From assembly GCA_964564845.1 (NCBI GenBank), contig CAZMCN010000007.1, forward strand, positions 1-29,847: 29,847 nucleotides of DNA, given 5' to 3'. Origin of the DNA: CAYXPG01 sp964564845 (GTDB lineage Bacteria; Planctomycetota; Phycisphaerae; Sedimentisphaerales; Anaerobacaceae). This document shows positions 17,201 to 25,903 of this stretch, one piece after another (the stretch's first letter is position 1; each line of letters starts with the position of its first letter). A program made the translations under genes and the position numbers. The notes beneath the pieces were generated by a model. It saw nothing but the letters and a program-made list of their open reading frames with translations, was not told where the DNA came from and ran no database searches.

Positions 17201-20200
17201 TAGGACGGCCCGGCCGCTGGCCATTGCGACCATTATAAGCTCTCCCCCTGCAATTTTGGATTGTAAAGCCGTTAAGGATAGTATTTTCAGCACCGTATTG
17301 AAAATCAAAGGCACGTTCACCGTATCCCTGCCGGTCGATGATGGTAGCTGCAACGTAGTTCGGGTCGTCCGGATGCAGAGACCTGATTTCAATAGATTTA
17401 TTGACCTGGATTGCAGCGCCGTAATAAGTGCCGGCATGAACAACAACTGTATCGTCGGTGCGTGCATCGTGAACCGCATCCGAGATATCCACGTAATACC
17501 CCGGCTGGCCGCCACCAACTGAAACTACAAGAGTTCGCGGCTGTATCAGTTCGAACTCTACAGATACTATCCTGTCGCTGTACATCGTTGCCGTGCCGAA
17601 ATTTGAATATTGAAAATCATTATCAGTCCCGGTCCACTGGTAAACACGATAGCAGGGGTCGGGCGTTGCAAGCAGTGATACCACTGTGCCCGGGTCATAG
17701 TAATGAACCACCGGCAGCGGGGAAGGCCAGATACCGCCGTGACCGCCGTCAACAAATGTCTTTAACTTGTACCGGACAGGTGGACCGTAATTGAACCGAT
17801 AGTGGTAACCCATATCGGCATATCCGCTGTCATATAAGTTGATAATGGCAGTTGTTATGTCATAACCGAGGTCATAATCAGTCTGCAAATTCAGCAAAAT
17901 ATATTGTTCGCCGGCATTAACGCACGGACTGTCGGAGAGCTGCCCGGCCCGTATCTGACTAAGGTAAAAATCGCCGAAACTGCCTGTCGCAAACAGCGGA
18001 TTACCGGCTATGTTGCCGGTTCCGCCGTCGCCGTCCTCAATGCAGGAATATGTCGCATCACACTCGTAAAGGTCGTCGCCGTTGCCCCATATAATACAGT
18101 TACTTATCGCTGGGTCGGCGTCCCTGGCAAAAATCCCGCCAAGCATACCGTCGAGAGGGTCATAGATAAGCGCACTGCTGTTGTATGCGACCGTACACAA
18201 AACAATTTCAGCGTCGGACTCATACAGGTATATTGCACCACCGGCATCAAGAGAATGGTTATAGGTGAACAGACAGTTGATAATCTGCGGAGTTGACTCA
18301 CCCACACAATAGATACCACCGCCCTTCCACGCCTGGTTGTAGCTGATTTCGGTATTAGTAATTATCGGAGATGCACTGTTACAATAGATTCCGCCGCCGT
18401 TATCTTCATACAAAAGGTAAGTGGAATTGTTAATTATCTTACAATTGGTGATTATTGGCGAAGTTTCTTCACCGCAATAAATAGCCCCACCGTTACCGGC
18501 AAGACCACCGGTAATAGTAAAACCGTCAACGACATAGTTCGGGTCCTCATTGGCATCGAATATAAAACCCCTGCCCAATCCATCACAATCAATAATACAA
18601 TTTTGCGGTCCTTGCTCGCTTCGCACGGTGAGAGTCCTGTAGTCATTAACCGGATCCAAACCATTTTTAAGATTCAGGTTATAATTGCCCGTCCCGCTAT
18701 AGACACCGTCTGCAACTATAACTTCCGAAACCGGAATGACATCAGGGGGAATCATTATGTTCGGGTCGCAAGGGTCGGGCATCGCCGAAGCATAGTCCGC
18801 ATCATCAATCGCATCCTGAATCGTGGGATATGGGTTGCTGGGTGAGGGGACACCGTCGTTGTAGAGGTTAATGGTGCCCACAGCCATTCCCGTTCCAAGC
18901 GTCTGAAATTCAACTATGACGTATGCGTCAGTACCGTCGATAGTTACTGTATTACTTAAAGCAACTGAGGTATCATCATCGGTTCCATGCCATCGCTTCA
19001 CTTCCAGTCCCGGCCCCGGAGAGGCGGTAAGGTCCACCACCGTCCCATCATAGACCAAGCCGCTGTCTGGACTGATTCCACCCGGAACGATTTCGCCGTC
19101 ACTGACTGCCAGCGTCTCGAGCCAGTACTGAGGAACCAGCTCGAACTCAACGGTAACGTCTTTGTCAGCCGTCATTGTAACCGCATTATTATTGCTTGTG
19201 GAAGTATCGTCATCAGTTCCGGTCCAGGCCTTGACTCGATAGTGTGCATCCGGCGTCGCAACAAGGGGCACAATCGTCCCAAATGTATAATCTCCTCGTC
19301 TGGGGCTTACCGTTCCATTGCCGCCGACTACACGGGCATCAAGATGAAACATTGTCGTATCAGGTATGAATTCAACGGTTACCGTCTTGTCCGAGTCCAT
19401 TATAACAGAATTATCAGTGCTTATCGAATTATCATCTTCAGTGCCCGTCCACGCCTTGACCACATAGCCGGTGTCCGGAACCGCTGTCAACTGGACAAGT
19501 TGGCCTTCGTAGTATAAATACTCTGTGTTCGGGTCGATTGAATTTGGAGAAACTTCGATTGAGCCGTGGTCGCCAATCACAACCGTGGTAAGCTCGTAAG
19601 TCACCAGAGACCTGTACTCAACAGAAACGCTCTTGTTACCGGTCATTGTTACGGTGTTGGTCAGCTCCAGCGACGAATCGTCATCGGTTCCAAGCCATTG
19701 CTTGACCCCAAATCCTGTATCCGGCAGGGCAGTAAGCAGAACTTCCGTAAATTCATTGATATCGTGTACTCCGGCAGATGGGTCTATCGAACCGTTGCCG
19801 CCAACCACACTCGTAGTCAGTTGGAACTGGTTGGCCAATCCGCTGTCAGGGTAATGGTAACCCATATCAATGGTACCCGAATCTGCGATACTGTCCGTTC
19901 GCGTCGTGTAGCCGGCCGAGCCCAGAAGAGATAAGCCAGAAAGCAACCCGCTTCCATTATTAACACAATTACTATCAGCCAATTGACAGGGCTGCTGAGT
20001 CAGGTAGTAATCGCCCAAAGGCCCTGTTCTAAACATCGGGTCATCACCGATGTTGCCTGGCCCCGGCCAGCCGCCCTGAACATCGCTGTAGCTAACACCT
20101 GCCGAACTGGTCAAATCTCCATATAGCTCCGAGCCGCTTAAAGCGGTATTGCCCCATATGATACTGTTGGTAATTGCCACAAATGAAGAATTACCCGCGT

Positions 20201-20900
20201 AGATTCCACCGGAATAATATGTGGTCGAATTATCAATTATTGTAGAGTTTACGATTGTTGGCGAAGAGTTGTAGCAATCTATGGCGCCGCCGTCAAGCCC
20301 GGCCGAGTTGCCATAAATCAGACAATTTATAATTGCAGGCGAAGAATTGTAGCATTCAATACCGCCGCCATTGCCCCCATCGGTATCAGCGCTGTTATTA
20401 TATATGGTACAGTCTATAATATTTGGTTCGGAATTATAACAATCGATGGCGCCGCCGTCATAAGCCAAAGAGTCATATATAATACAGTTGGAAATTGTTG
20501 GCGAAGCGTTCTCGCATTCTATGGCGCCGCCGTAGTCAAAATCAAATCCGTTTTTTATGGTAAAACCTTCCACAATGGAGTTGGCGGTTTCGCCACTGAA
20601 GAAATAAAACGCTCGTCCCAGACCCTGACAGTCGATAATACAGTTATTTGGTCCGTTTGCGCTTCGAACGGTTATTGCTCTGGTAACTCCAAAAGGCAAA
20701 CCGGCAGCAAAATCCAGGTCGCGATTGTTCACACCTGTATAAATGCCGTCAGCAACAACTATCTCATCGCTATCGACCGAAGCGTTAATCGCTTCCTGAA
20801 TTGTGGGATAATCAGCCGGTACGTTAATCGCAGCCGCTGCGGCAAAACCCGCCGTGCTTAACAAAATCAACAAACTAATTAGAATCTGTCGCTTCTTCAT
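14262..20900 (-). CDS. Giant secreted beta-helix protein with dockerin-like repeat
   Basis: About 2212 residues. MKKRQILISLLILLSTAGFAAA is a typical signal peptide; ATG at 20900 is chosen since GGAGG lies seven bases upstream (an upstream TTG is weaker). Three right-handed parallel beta-helix modules each start with a cap like TIQEAI..EIVVADGIYTG and continue in turns such as GGAIYCYNSSPTIINCTI. InlB-B-like repeats (WTGTDDDxS..VTM..KxVxVEF) sit between them: four at about 357-665 and one at 1041-1118. A dockerin-like pair of calcium motifs, GDINYDGEINDDDLI and DLNQDGIVNFIDQAIL, is at about 1842-1897. Three fibronectin-like repeats with GWQxSxxY..YxxRVKARD end the protein. No membrane anchor or PEP-CTERM tail is seen. 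Likely an extracellular adhesive or polysaccharide-binding protein; no catalytic site was recognised. Confidence 0.9.
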   Translation of the reverse strand: MKKRQILISLLILLSTAGFAAAAAINVPADYPTIQEAINASVDSDEIVVADGIYTGVNNRDLDFAAGLPFGVTRAITVRSANGPNNCIIDCQGLGRAFYFFSGETANSIVEGFTIKNGFDFDYGGAIECENASPTISNCIIYDSLAYDGGAIDCYNSEPNIIDCTIYNNSADTDGGNGGGIECYNSSPAIINCLIYGNSAGLDGGAIDCYNSSPTIVNSTIIDNSTTYYSGGIYAGNSSFVAITNSIIWGNTALSGSELYGDLTSSAGVSYSDVQGGWPGPGNIGDDPMFRTGPLGDYYLTQQPCQLADSNCVNNGSGLLSGLSLLGSAGYTTRTDSIADSGTIDMGYHYPDSGLANQFQLTTSVVGGNGSIDPSAGVHDINEFTEVLLTALPDTGFGVKQWLGTDDDSSLELTNTVTMTGNKSVSVEYRSLVTYELTTVVIGDHGSIEVSPNSIDPNTEYLYYEGQLVQLTAVPDTGYVVKAWTGTEDDNSISTDNSVIMDSDKTVTVEFIPDTTMFHLDARVVGGNGTVSPRRGDYTFGTIVPLVATPDAHYRVKAWTGTDDDTSTSNNNAVTMTADKDVTVEFELVPQYWLETLAVSDGEIVPGGISPDSGLVYDGTVVDLTASPGPGLEVKRWHGTDDDTSVALSNTVTIDGTDAYVIVEFQTLGTGMAVGTINLYNDGVPSPSNPYPTIQDAIDDADYASAMPDPCDPNIMIPPDVIPVSEVIVADGVYSGTGNYNLNLKNGLDPVNDYRTLTVRSEQGPQNCIIDCDGLGRGFIFDANEDPNYVVDGFTITGGLAGNGGAIYCGEETSPIITNCKIINNSTYLLYEDNGGGIYCNSASPIITNTEISYNQAWKGGGIYCVGESTPQIINCLFTYNHSLDAGGAIYLYESDAEIVLCTVAYNSSALIYDPLDGMLGGIFARDADPAISNCIIWGNGDDLYECDATYSCIEDGDGGTGNIAGNPLFATGSFGDFYLSQIRAGQLSDSPCVNAGEQYILLNLQTDYDLGYDITTAIINLYDSGYADMGYHYRFNYGPPVRYKLKTFVDGGHGGIWPSPLPVVHYYDPGTVVSLLATPDPCYRVYQWTGTDNDFQYSNFGTATMYSDRIVSVEFELIQPRTLVVSVGGGQPGYYVDISDAVHDARTDDTVVVHAGTYYGAAIQVNKSIEIRSLHPDDPNYVAATIIDRQGYGERAFDFQYGAENTILNGFTIQNCRGRAYNGRNGQRPGRPNGEDGGFPAGGAIFIQAYASPTIKNCIIRDSDIRGGDAGDGVDATNDENAGRGGWGGGAFGGAIYCDFLSSPTFINCRILDNVARGGNGGNGGDYDTDGGSANYGGNWSRAEWYYYDPDSLVATFVNDDLYTVFRADGQGGYLLYYSFFDPYDPNTWEPSIPPAGYIRDYRWYSAYGGAVFCQEGSNVTFTNCVISGNRTYGGMSGIGGLQAGHRFEPGVSYELPTFGAGIYCAADSTVTFTGCTLTDNIASQVQFVDPNDPNSGTRYRQESYIGHGGGICAENTAKVLITDCNFSQNAASVGGGVKFADANVVLTDCDFLSNTAYHGGALAAHQGEGIIIGCRITNNRAAIDANDIGLVYGQGGGLYLWDANVGVFDCDISYNESEASGGGVYIGGESGPLLSNCLISHNMSARDGGGVSANIFAWPMLFNCTIANNVVTGDGFSSYYGGGLYCSYDSNTTIINSILWGNIAYNGRQIAVGTGFEFDPAPSVVNVFFSDVQGGGAYVAAPATGGDTWVDQTCSLVWGAGNLSGTSASEPDFTSGYFGNYYLSHIDASQGTDSPCIDRGDGEANSLVLGRYRYTTRTDNGDDVWDIDIGFHYYKSGKFSDGDINYDGEINDDDLIILISYWLSECGFPDWCEGSDLNQDGIVNFIDQAILAALYGTGDVEAPVPDPSTWRFPPHSTAAKVIEMTATEAADNSGGTVEYYFECVTNSSLDSGWQDSPSYVRSGLTTNNEYGFKVKARDTSPGQNETEWSHIGYAVAGDVVDITPPWPDPMSWLVWPEAISSSSVYMESVTATDSSGVQYFFEETTGGGNDSGWQDGRVYTDTGLDPNTLYIYRVKVRDKSIYWNETGWSIAAGIVTFPEGVEPNEPNECYDDGLAPAPNPYIDPNLSYMSYDDINDVYFHHLESSIAEDAGGCEVEYFFQCYTNTGFNSGWQTSNVYQVDVSHYPVDYYWRVKARDPFRETPWSGFFMPR

Positions 20901-21054
20901 TTTTCCGCCTCCAAAAATTGCGCCCAACTACTCCCTGAAACCGTCAACATACATCTATTATGGTGTTCAAACGGCTGAAACTTGCAAATTCTCATATCTC
21001 GCAAAAACGCCGAAACAACCAAAACTTATTAAAAATCTATTAACCTGATGATAC
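20901..21054. other. Spacer between secretin and beta-helix genes
   Basis: A 154-bp gap on the minus-strand gene set. Apart from the GGAGG ribosome-binding site of the beta-helix gene, I see no terminator hairpin, so readthrough from the secretin gene is possible. Confidence 0.4.
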
Positions 21055-24000
21055 CTATAAACCCGTTTCCAGCGCCGCTATCGCCTCAGCATCCACTTCT
21101 TCCTGAAGAATAATAGTCGGTTTAACCAGTATCAACAGTATCTTACTATCCTTAATCTTACTGCGGCTACTGAATGCTCTTCCAATTATCGGTATCTTGC
21201 TCAGAACCGGAACGCCTGCTTCTTTCTCTACTTCTTCGGTAATCTTCTGGCCGCCCAAAAGCAGCGTCCCACCGTCCGGAACGCTCACCCTGGTCCGAAC
21301 CCGCGATATCTCTGTCTCAGGAAGACTCATCGTGTATTCAACTATCTCGCCTGTACCCGTGGGAGCTATTGTATCAACCGTATATGGTTTAAGCCCAAAG
21401 TAACCCTGCAGCGTCGCCGTTATATTAAGCAGTACATGCCTCTTGTCAGGCGTAACTATCGGCGTAACACTAAGGGTTGTACCGCTGCGCACCCTGCCCT
21501 GTTGCGGCTCGAAACTCCAGCTCGAACTGATGCCGCTGACTCCGCCTACTATATCCCGAGCACTAATCACCGGAGGCAAAGCATAGCGAATAGTTTTTTG
21601 AACCTGTAAAATTGCAGATTCTCCACTCAAAACCGTAACCTTCGGTGCTGTCAGAGATGTCCCATCGCGGTGAGCCTGAATCGCCTCCAAAAGGAAAGTA
21701 ACCTCTAAATCATCAAGTATAGACCCCCAAACCCCTTTAAGTCGTGAAGGTATAGATTTCGCCAGCGTCCCAGCAACACCCGTTTCATCGGGTGTGGCAA
21801 CTTTTAAGATACCCGGGTCATACCTTATGACATCCCACTTGCCGGTGCTGAGGGCAAAACCTATATCAAGGCCGATACTGTCAATGAAATTCTCACTTAC
21901 AAGCAGAAATCTCGCCTCAATGGAAACCTCTTCCTTAAGATTTTTCCCCAGCTCCTTAAGCAGTTCATTTATCCTATTGTGAGCTTCCCGTGTTTGCAGT
22001 ACGATAAGTTTCCTGTCATCATGGGCTGTTATCGTCCCTTCTCCTCCGACATCATACCAGCTATCCGGGTCAATGGACTCCTGTATGAGCGTAATCAATG
22101 CCAGCGCTCGGTCTCTCGCTCTCGCCTCTCGTTCGGCTACGGATTCGTACTCATCTCCGCCTCCGGTAAGGTACTCTTCTTCCGCACCCATCATACCGCC
22201 GCCCATGCCGCCGCCGTAGCCGCCCATGCCACCCATCATGCCGCCGCCCATGCCGCCCATCATGCCGCCGCCGTAGCCGCCCGTAGTGCCGCCGCCATAG
22301 CCGCCCATCATGCCGCCCGTCGTGCCGCCGCCATAGCCGCCCGCACCGCCGCCATAGCCGCCCGCACCGCCGCCCATGCCGCCGCCATAGCCGCCCATGC
22401 CGCCGCCCATGCCGCCCATCATGCTGCTACCGCCACCAACCGCCTGATAATCAGCCTTCCTGCCAACCAGATGAGTAACATCATAAACCTGAGTCGTCAT
22501 CTTGCTCGGAAGTGACTCTATTGTTGCTATTGTTATTACTCCGTCCTCAACAACATAGCCCAACTCGGCAAATGCCCCTGAGACCGACTTTAACAATGAT
22601 TCCAATCCCTTGCCTAAACGAATTGCAGGAAGACCATCCATATTTATCGGCGTAGTCTGGTCTATATCAGCGTTCTCATACAAGTCCCGCCACAGCACAA
22701 CTATCTTCAGTGGCGGCTCAACTGCTCTACGCAATTCATCCATCGCCTCATTAATAGGCGTCTCCGACGTCAACATCGAAAGGTCAACTATTTCATCTAA
22801 TTGTTTATAAACCGCCGCATCAACCGCCGCAACACCGACAGCCTCTTCGGGTATGCGCTTCTCGACGATTTCACGCCAATTCTTCGGATGAGTAATCTCC
22901 TCCGCGTAGGGTATTGTGGCCTCATCCAGCCTCAAACCCATATCTGTTTTTTCTCTCCTTCTTTCCTTCTGGATCTCCAGCTCTTGGCGAAAGCTAACAG
23001 TATCTTCAAGCATATCCCTCATAATCAGCGCATCGTCATCAAGAGGGTCTAACGCAAGAAGAAGCTCCAACTGACCAAGTGCCTCTTTATATCGCTGCCT
23101 TTTCGCATAGGCCTTCGCATTAACCATCAGGTCTTCAATCCTTTGATTCCTGTCCTCTTCCATCTCTATCCTGCGCTGCTGCTGAAGCACATCCGCTTCT
23201 CTTGCCTTTTGTTCTGCTTCCACCTTAGCCAATGCCTTCTCTCCGGCAGCTATGGCCTCATTCAACTTTTCACATCGACCTCTATACTCTTTGTAAAGCT
23301 CTTCTCCGAGGGCTATTTGGTTTTCGTGCACCGTCCGATGAGCTCTCTCGACTGTTTCTCGCGCCTTTTCAAATTCACCAAGCTCGATATAACGTCGCGC
23401 TCTGGCCTCCGAATCATTGATAACCGCTTCGGTACGGCTTCGCAGAATCTTCCTCTGACGATTAACTACCTCAATGTAGCCGCCTTTATTTTCCACTACC
23501 GGCTCAGCAACCCTCAATTCTCTAACCTCTGGCCTGGCAATCGCTGCCGGCTTGGAGTCAACACTAACTAATTCTTTCTCCTTTTCAACTGCTGCAGCTA
23601 TTGCTCGAGAACTTCTTTCTATGGCTGCCTTTGCCTCCGATGTCGAAACCACCTCCGGCGGGGTAATTGCCTTCACTTCTTTGTCCTGACCGACCAACTG
23701 CTTCGCTATTTTTGTCAGCCCTTCGGCAACCAGTTTCTTCTCTTGCTCAGTTAAAAACGCATTCTCCTTGACCTTCTCAAGATAGACCCTGGCTTTTCTC
23801 AATTCACCTCGCTTAACCAATTCATTTGCCGTCTGAATACTCTCTAAGATACGTTTTCTCTCATCCGCAGCTATATGAGTCTTTTCCAAAAGCTCGCTTA
23901 GCTTCTCACGCTCAGCATCTGTTAGATATTCCCGATAATCAAGAGCATAAAGAAAGGACTGTTCCGCAGCCCGATAAAGGCCTTTTTGATATTGCTTTGT

Positions 24001-24171
24001 ACCTATCTGAATCCAGTTTTGAGCTACCTGTTTGACCGCCTTTCGCTCATCTTCTTTCGGCCCGGATATCGCAACTTCCGGCAAAAGCATTATCAAAAGA
24101 AGAACAGATGACAAAATAATCAACAAAAGCTTACCGTTAAACAATCTGATTATAAATCTTATAGTATTCAA
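21055..24171 (-). CDS. Secretin (GspD/PilQ-type) with long N-terminal TPR/coiled-coil arm
   Basis: A 1038-residue envelope protein. The TTG start has GGGAGGT eight bases upstream. Residues 1-37 form a signal peptide. About 40-430 is charged, helical, TPR-like sequence (for example QNWIQIGTKQYQKGLYRAAEQS). A smaller secretin N-domain region around 480-575 ends in TTQVYDVTHLVGRK. A Gly/Met/Tyr-rich stretch fills about 579-660. The C-terminal secretin domain runs from about VSIEARFLLVSENF (746) to VPDGGTLLLGGQ..GVPVLSKIPIIGRAF (964-1000) and ILLILVKPTII. Such domains form outer-membrane rings for type II, type IV pilus or related export. No other secretion-system gene is in the window. It lies just upstream of the giant beta-helix gene and downstream of a paralogue of its N-terminal arm. 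Confidence 0.93.
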   Translation of the reverse strand: MNTIRFIIRLFNGKLLLIILSSVLLLIMLLPEVAISGPKEDERKAVKQVAQNWIQIGTKQYQKGLYRAAEQSFLYALDYREYLTDAEREKLSELLEKTHIAADERKRILESIQTANELVKRGELRKARVYLEKVKENAFLTEQEKKLVAEGLTKIAKQLVGQDKEVKAITPPEVVSTSEAKAAIERSSRAIAAAVEKEKELVSVDSKPAAIARPEVRELRVAEPVVENKGGYIEVVNRQRKILRSRTEAVINDSEARARRYIELGEFEKARETVERAHRTVHENQIALGEELYKEYRGRCEKLNEAIAAGEKALAKVEAEQKAREADVLQQQRRIEMEEDRNQRIEDLMVNAKAYAKRQRYKEALGQLELLLALDPLDDDALIMRDMLEDTVSFRQELEIQKERRREKTDMGLRLDEATIPYAEEITHPKNWREIVEKRIPEEAVGVAAVDAAVYKQLDEIVDLSMLTSETPINEAMDELRRAVEPPLKIVVLWRDLYENADIDQTTPINMDGLPAIRLGKGLESLLKSVSGAFAELGYVVEDGVITIATIESLPSKMTTQVYDVTHLVGRKADYQAVGGGSSMMGGMGGGMGGYGGGMGGGAGGYGGGAGGYGGGTTGGMMGGYGGGTTGGYGGGMMGGMGGGMMGGMGGYGGGMGGGMMGAEEEYLTGGGDEYESVAEREARARDRALALITLIQESIDPDSWYDVGGEGTITAHDDRKLIVLQTREAHNRINELLKELGKNLKEEVSIEARFLLVSENFIDSIGLDIGFALSTGKWDVIRYDPGILKVATPDETGVAGTLAKSIPSRLKGVWGSILDDLEVTFLLEAIQAHRDGTSLTAPKVTVLSGESAILQVQKTIRYALPPVISARDIVGGVSGISSSWSFEPQQGRVRSGTTLSVTPIVTPDKRHVLLNITATLQGYFGLKPYTVDTIAPTGTGEIVEYTMSLPETEISRVRTRVSVPDGGTLLLGGQKITEEVEKEAGVPVLSKIPIIGRAFSSRSKIKDSKILLILVKPTIILQEEVDAEAIAALETGL
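22192..22432 (-). repeat. GGN-codon repeat encoding the Gly/Met-rich secretin insert
   Basis: On the plus strand this is a run of GCCGCCCAT, GCCGCCGTAGCC and similar 9-15 base units; on the coding strand it gives GGMGGG, GGYGGG and GGAGGYGGG repeats. The units are nearly identical at the DNA level, so copy number could change by slippage without breaking the frame. Confidence 0.85.
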
Positions 24172-24514
24172 AACTTACCTCCCGCCAAAAATTGTATAAA
24201 CCTTTAGCAATTCTATAGTTAAAATCCCGCCTTCCGTGAAGCCACCCGCCTTCCCTGAAATCACAACCACCTGCCTTAAAAACACCCAATGGTTCTAAGA
24301 TAGGTTAGACCTATGTTGAATTCAGTTTACAAAGAAATGAGTTCTTTTGCAAGCAAAAAATTTGTTTTATGAATGCTCAGCCGATTCTCTACACTTGAAA
24401 AACCACCAAGTCCTATATTATCACTACTAAAACCACTATTACCGACAAATTAAGAATGTTGGGCGAATGGGAGAAATCGGGGATTTAGGCAAAATTTTAT
24501 TAAAATCTGAAAGA
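24172..24514. other. Gene-free spacer with short GC-rich repeats
   Basis: A 343-bp gap with no credible gene. CCCGCCTTCCGTGAAG (from about 24226) and CCCGCCTTCCCTGAAA (from about 24245) are near copies, followed by a weaker CTGCCTTAAAA. The ribosome-binding site of the secretin gene is at the left edge. The minus strand after the upstream paralogue's stop has stops in quick succession and no trace of a lost secretin domain. Confidence 0.5.
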
Positions 24515-25786
24515 TTATTTCGGCTCTAAATCAACATCGTCCAATGCCTCTGCAACAAGCATTTCAAGCAGCACAAGAGCCTCTTTGTAGCGCTTCGCTT
24601 TCAGATATGTCATCACCTTCTCAGCCCTTTGTTCTCTGAGCCGACGCCTGGCCTCAAGGGCTTCCAGCCGTCTTTGCTCATCCAGCCGACGTTTCCGCTC
24701 GCTCTCTGCCTGTACTATTTTCTCTCCCAACCATTGTAAACTCCCGCTGTAGTATTCAAAATCATCCTCTCCAAGCCGAATTCGGTTGGCCTTTATCGTT
24801 TGTTCTGCCGTCTCAACCGCTTTTCTCGCCTTACCGAATTCTTCCCGCCTCAGGTAATTCTCCACTTTATCCGCCGCATCACTCAGTACAGCATTGAGGT
24901 AACTTTGCAGTATCTTTCTTTTACTGTCTGTGGCCTCGATATATCTGCTTTTTGCTCTTGCCCGCTCTGCATAACCAACTCTGCCCCGCCTGTCTTCCTC
25001 TCGCACTGTTGGCGCTTCGGCCTTAACAAAATCCTCAGTCCTGATACCAAGCAGTTTATCTTCAATATCAGCGGCCTTCGTTCCAGGCGTCACCTCAACC
25101 TCCAATTCCTTTGAGAGCTTAAACTCAGCTCGCTGTGCAATGATTTTATCTATTGTCATAAGGTAATGTTCTGCTGCCTTTCCTGCCGGTTCTACCGAAA
25201 AGCCGCTCCCGACCACCTTGGCAAAACCCTCACGAGCCTTCTCGAACTCTCCCACCTGGTACAATTCCACGCTTCTCCTATAAAGTCCGGCAATTTCTTT
25301 TTTCTGCTCTTCTAACTTTAACTCAAGCTTCTTAAAACTTTTTTCCACTAACGCCAGTTCCGCTTTGCTCAATGACTTATCGGCTTTAAGCCTTTCAAGA
25401 TGCGCTCTCGCCTCCGCAACCTTACCAAGCTTCATCATATCTTCAGCCGTATAAATCGAACGCTCAATAAAAAGTCTTCTCTCAGTTACAGCAACTCGTA
25501 TCCTTTCCAAAAGCTTTTCTACTTCCTTCCGTTCGGCACTGCTCATATACCGCTGATACTCATCGCTCTCAAGCCGAAGAAGTGTCTGTTCCGCCTGGCC
25601 GTAGAAACCGCGCTCATATTGTCTCTGCCCTACCTGAATCCATTCACGGGCTATCTTGCCGAATACCTCCTTTTTATCCGGCTGCGCCGCCCCACAAAAG
25701 ACACCTGCCGACACCACTGCCAACAATAACAATGCCGACCCGCCCATATTGAAAAAAGACCTGCTTCTTACGTTCCTTCCGTCCAA
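24515..25786 (-). CDS. Secreted TPR/coiled-coil protein, paralogue of the secretin N-terminal arm
   Basis: A 423-residue protein. The TTG start is supported by AGGAGG seven bases upstream. A signal peptide covers about residues 12-34 (GGSALLLLAVVSAGVF). The rest is charged, helical and TPR-like. It matches the secretin encoded next to it over nearly its whole length: AREWIQVGQRQYERGFYGQAEQ against QNWIQIGTKQYQKGLYRAAEQ, YIEATDSKRKILQS against YIEVVNRQRKILRS, and YLKAKRYKEALVLLEMLVA against YAKRQRYKEALGQLELLLA. It stops just where the secretin continues into its ring-forming domains. Probably arose by partial duplication and may act as a periplasmic partner of the secretin; both ideas are inference. 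Confidence 0.85.
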   Translation of the reverse strand: MDGRNVRSRSFFNMGGSALLLLAVVSAGVFCGAAQPDKKEVFGKIAREWIQVGQRQYERGFYGQAEQTLLRLESDEYQRYMSSAERKEVEKLLERIRVAVTERRLFIERSIYTAEDMMKLGKVAEARAHLERLKADKSLSKAELALVEKSFKKLELKLEEQKKEIAGLYRRSVELYQVGEFEKAREGFAKVVGSGFSVEPAGKAAEHYLMTIDKIIAQRAEFKLSKELEVEVTPGTKAADIEDKLLGIRTEDFVKAEAPTVREEDRRGRVGYAERARAKSRYIEATDSKRKILQSYLNAVLSDAADKVENYLRREEFGKARKAVETAEQTIKANRIRLGEDDFEYYSGSLQWLGEKIVQAESERKRRLDEQRRLEALEARRRLREQRAEKVMTYLKAKRYKEALVLLEMLVAEALDDVDLEPK

Positions 25787-25824
25787 AATTCGCCTCCTGC
25801 ATAATCATTCTATCAAGGAAAAAT

Positions 25825-25853
25825 TTGATTTATCTTCGTTCCGGTTATATCAT
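25825..25853 (+). promoter_or_regulatory. Candidate promoter for tsaB
   Basis: TTGATT (25825-25830) and TATCAT (25848-25853) are 17 bp apart in the 117-bp divergent gap between the coiled-coil protein gene and tsaB. The match is moderate. Confidence 0.3.
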
Positions 25854-25903
25854 TATCTTTACGTAATCCCTATATTTTTAACCTCGACAAGTCAAGTAAA
25901 AAA

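Noticed and set aside
16443..17522. Long open frame of 359 codons on the plus strand
   Set aside because: It is antisense to the giant beta-helix gene, whose repeats, signal peptide and motifs are unmistakable; the plus-strand product has no recognisable domain, and codon constraint on the other strand explains the lack of stops.
21979..22515. Ala/His-rich 178-codon plus-strand frame
   Set aside because: It is the antisense reading of the Gly/Met repeat in the secretin; GGN repeats give stop-free GCC/CAT-rich antisense by composition alone.
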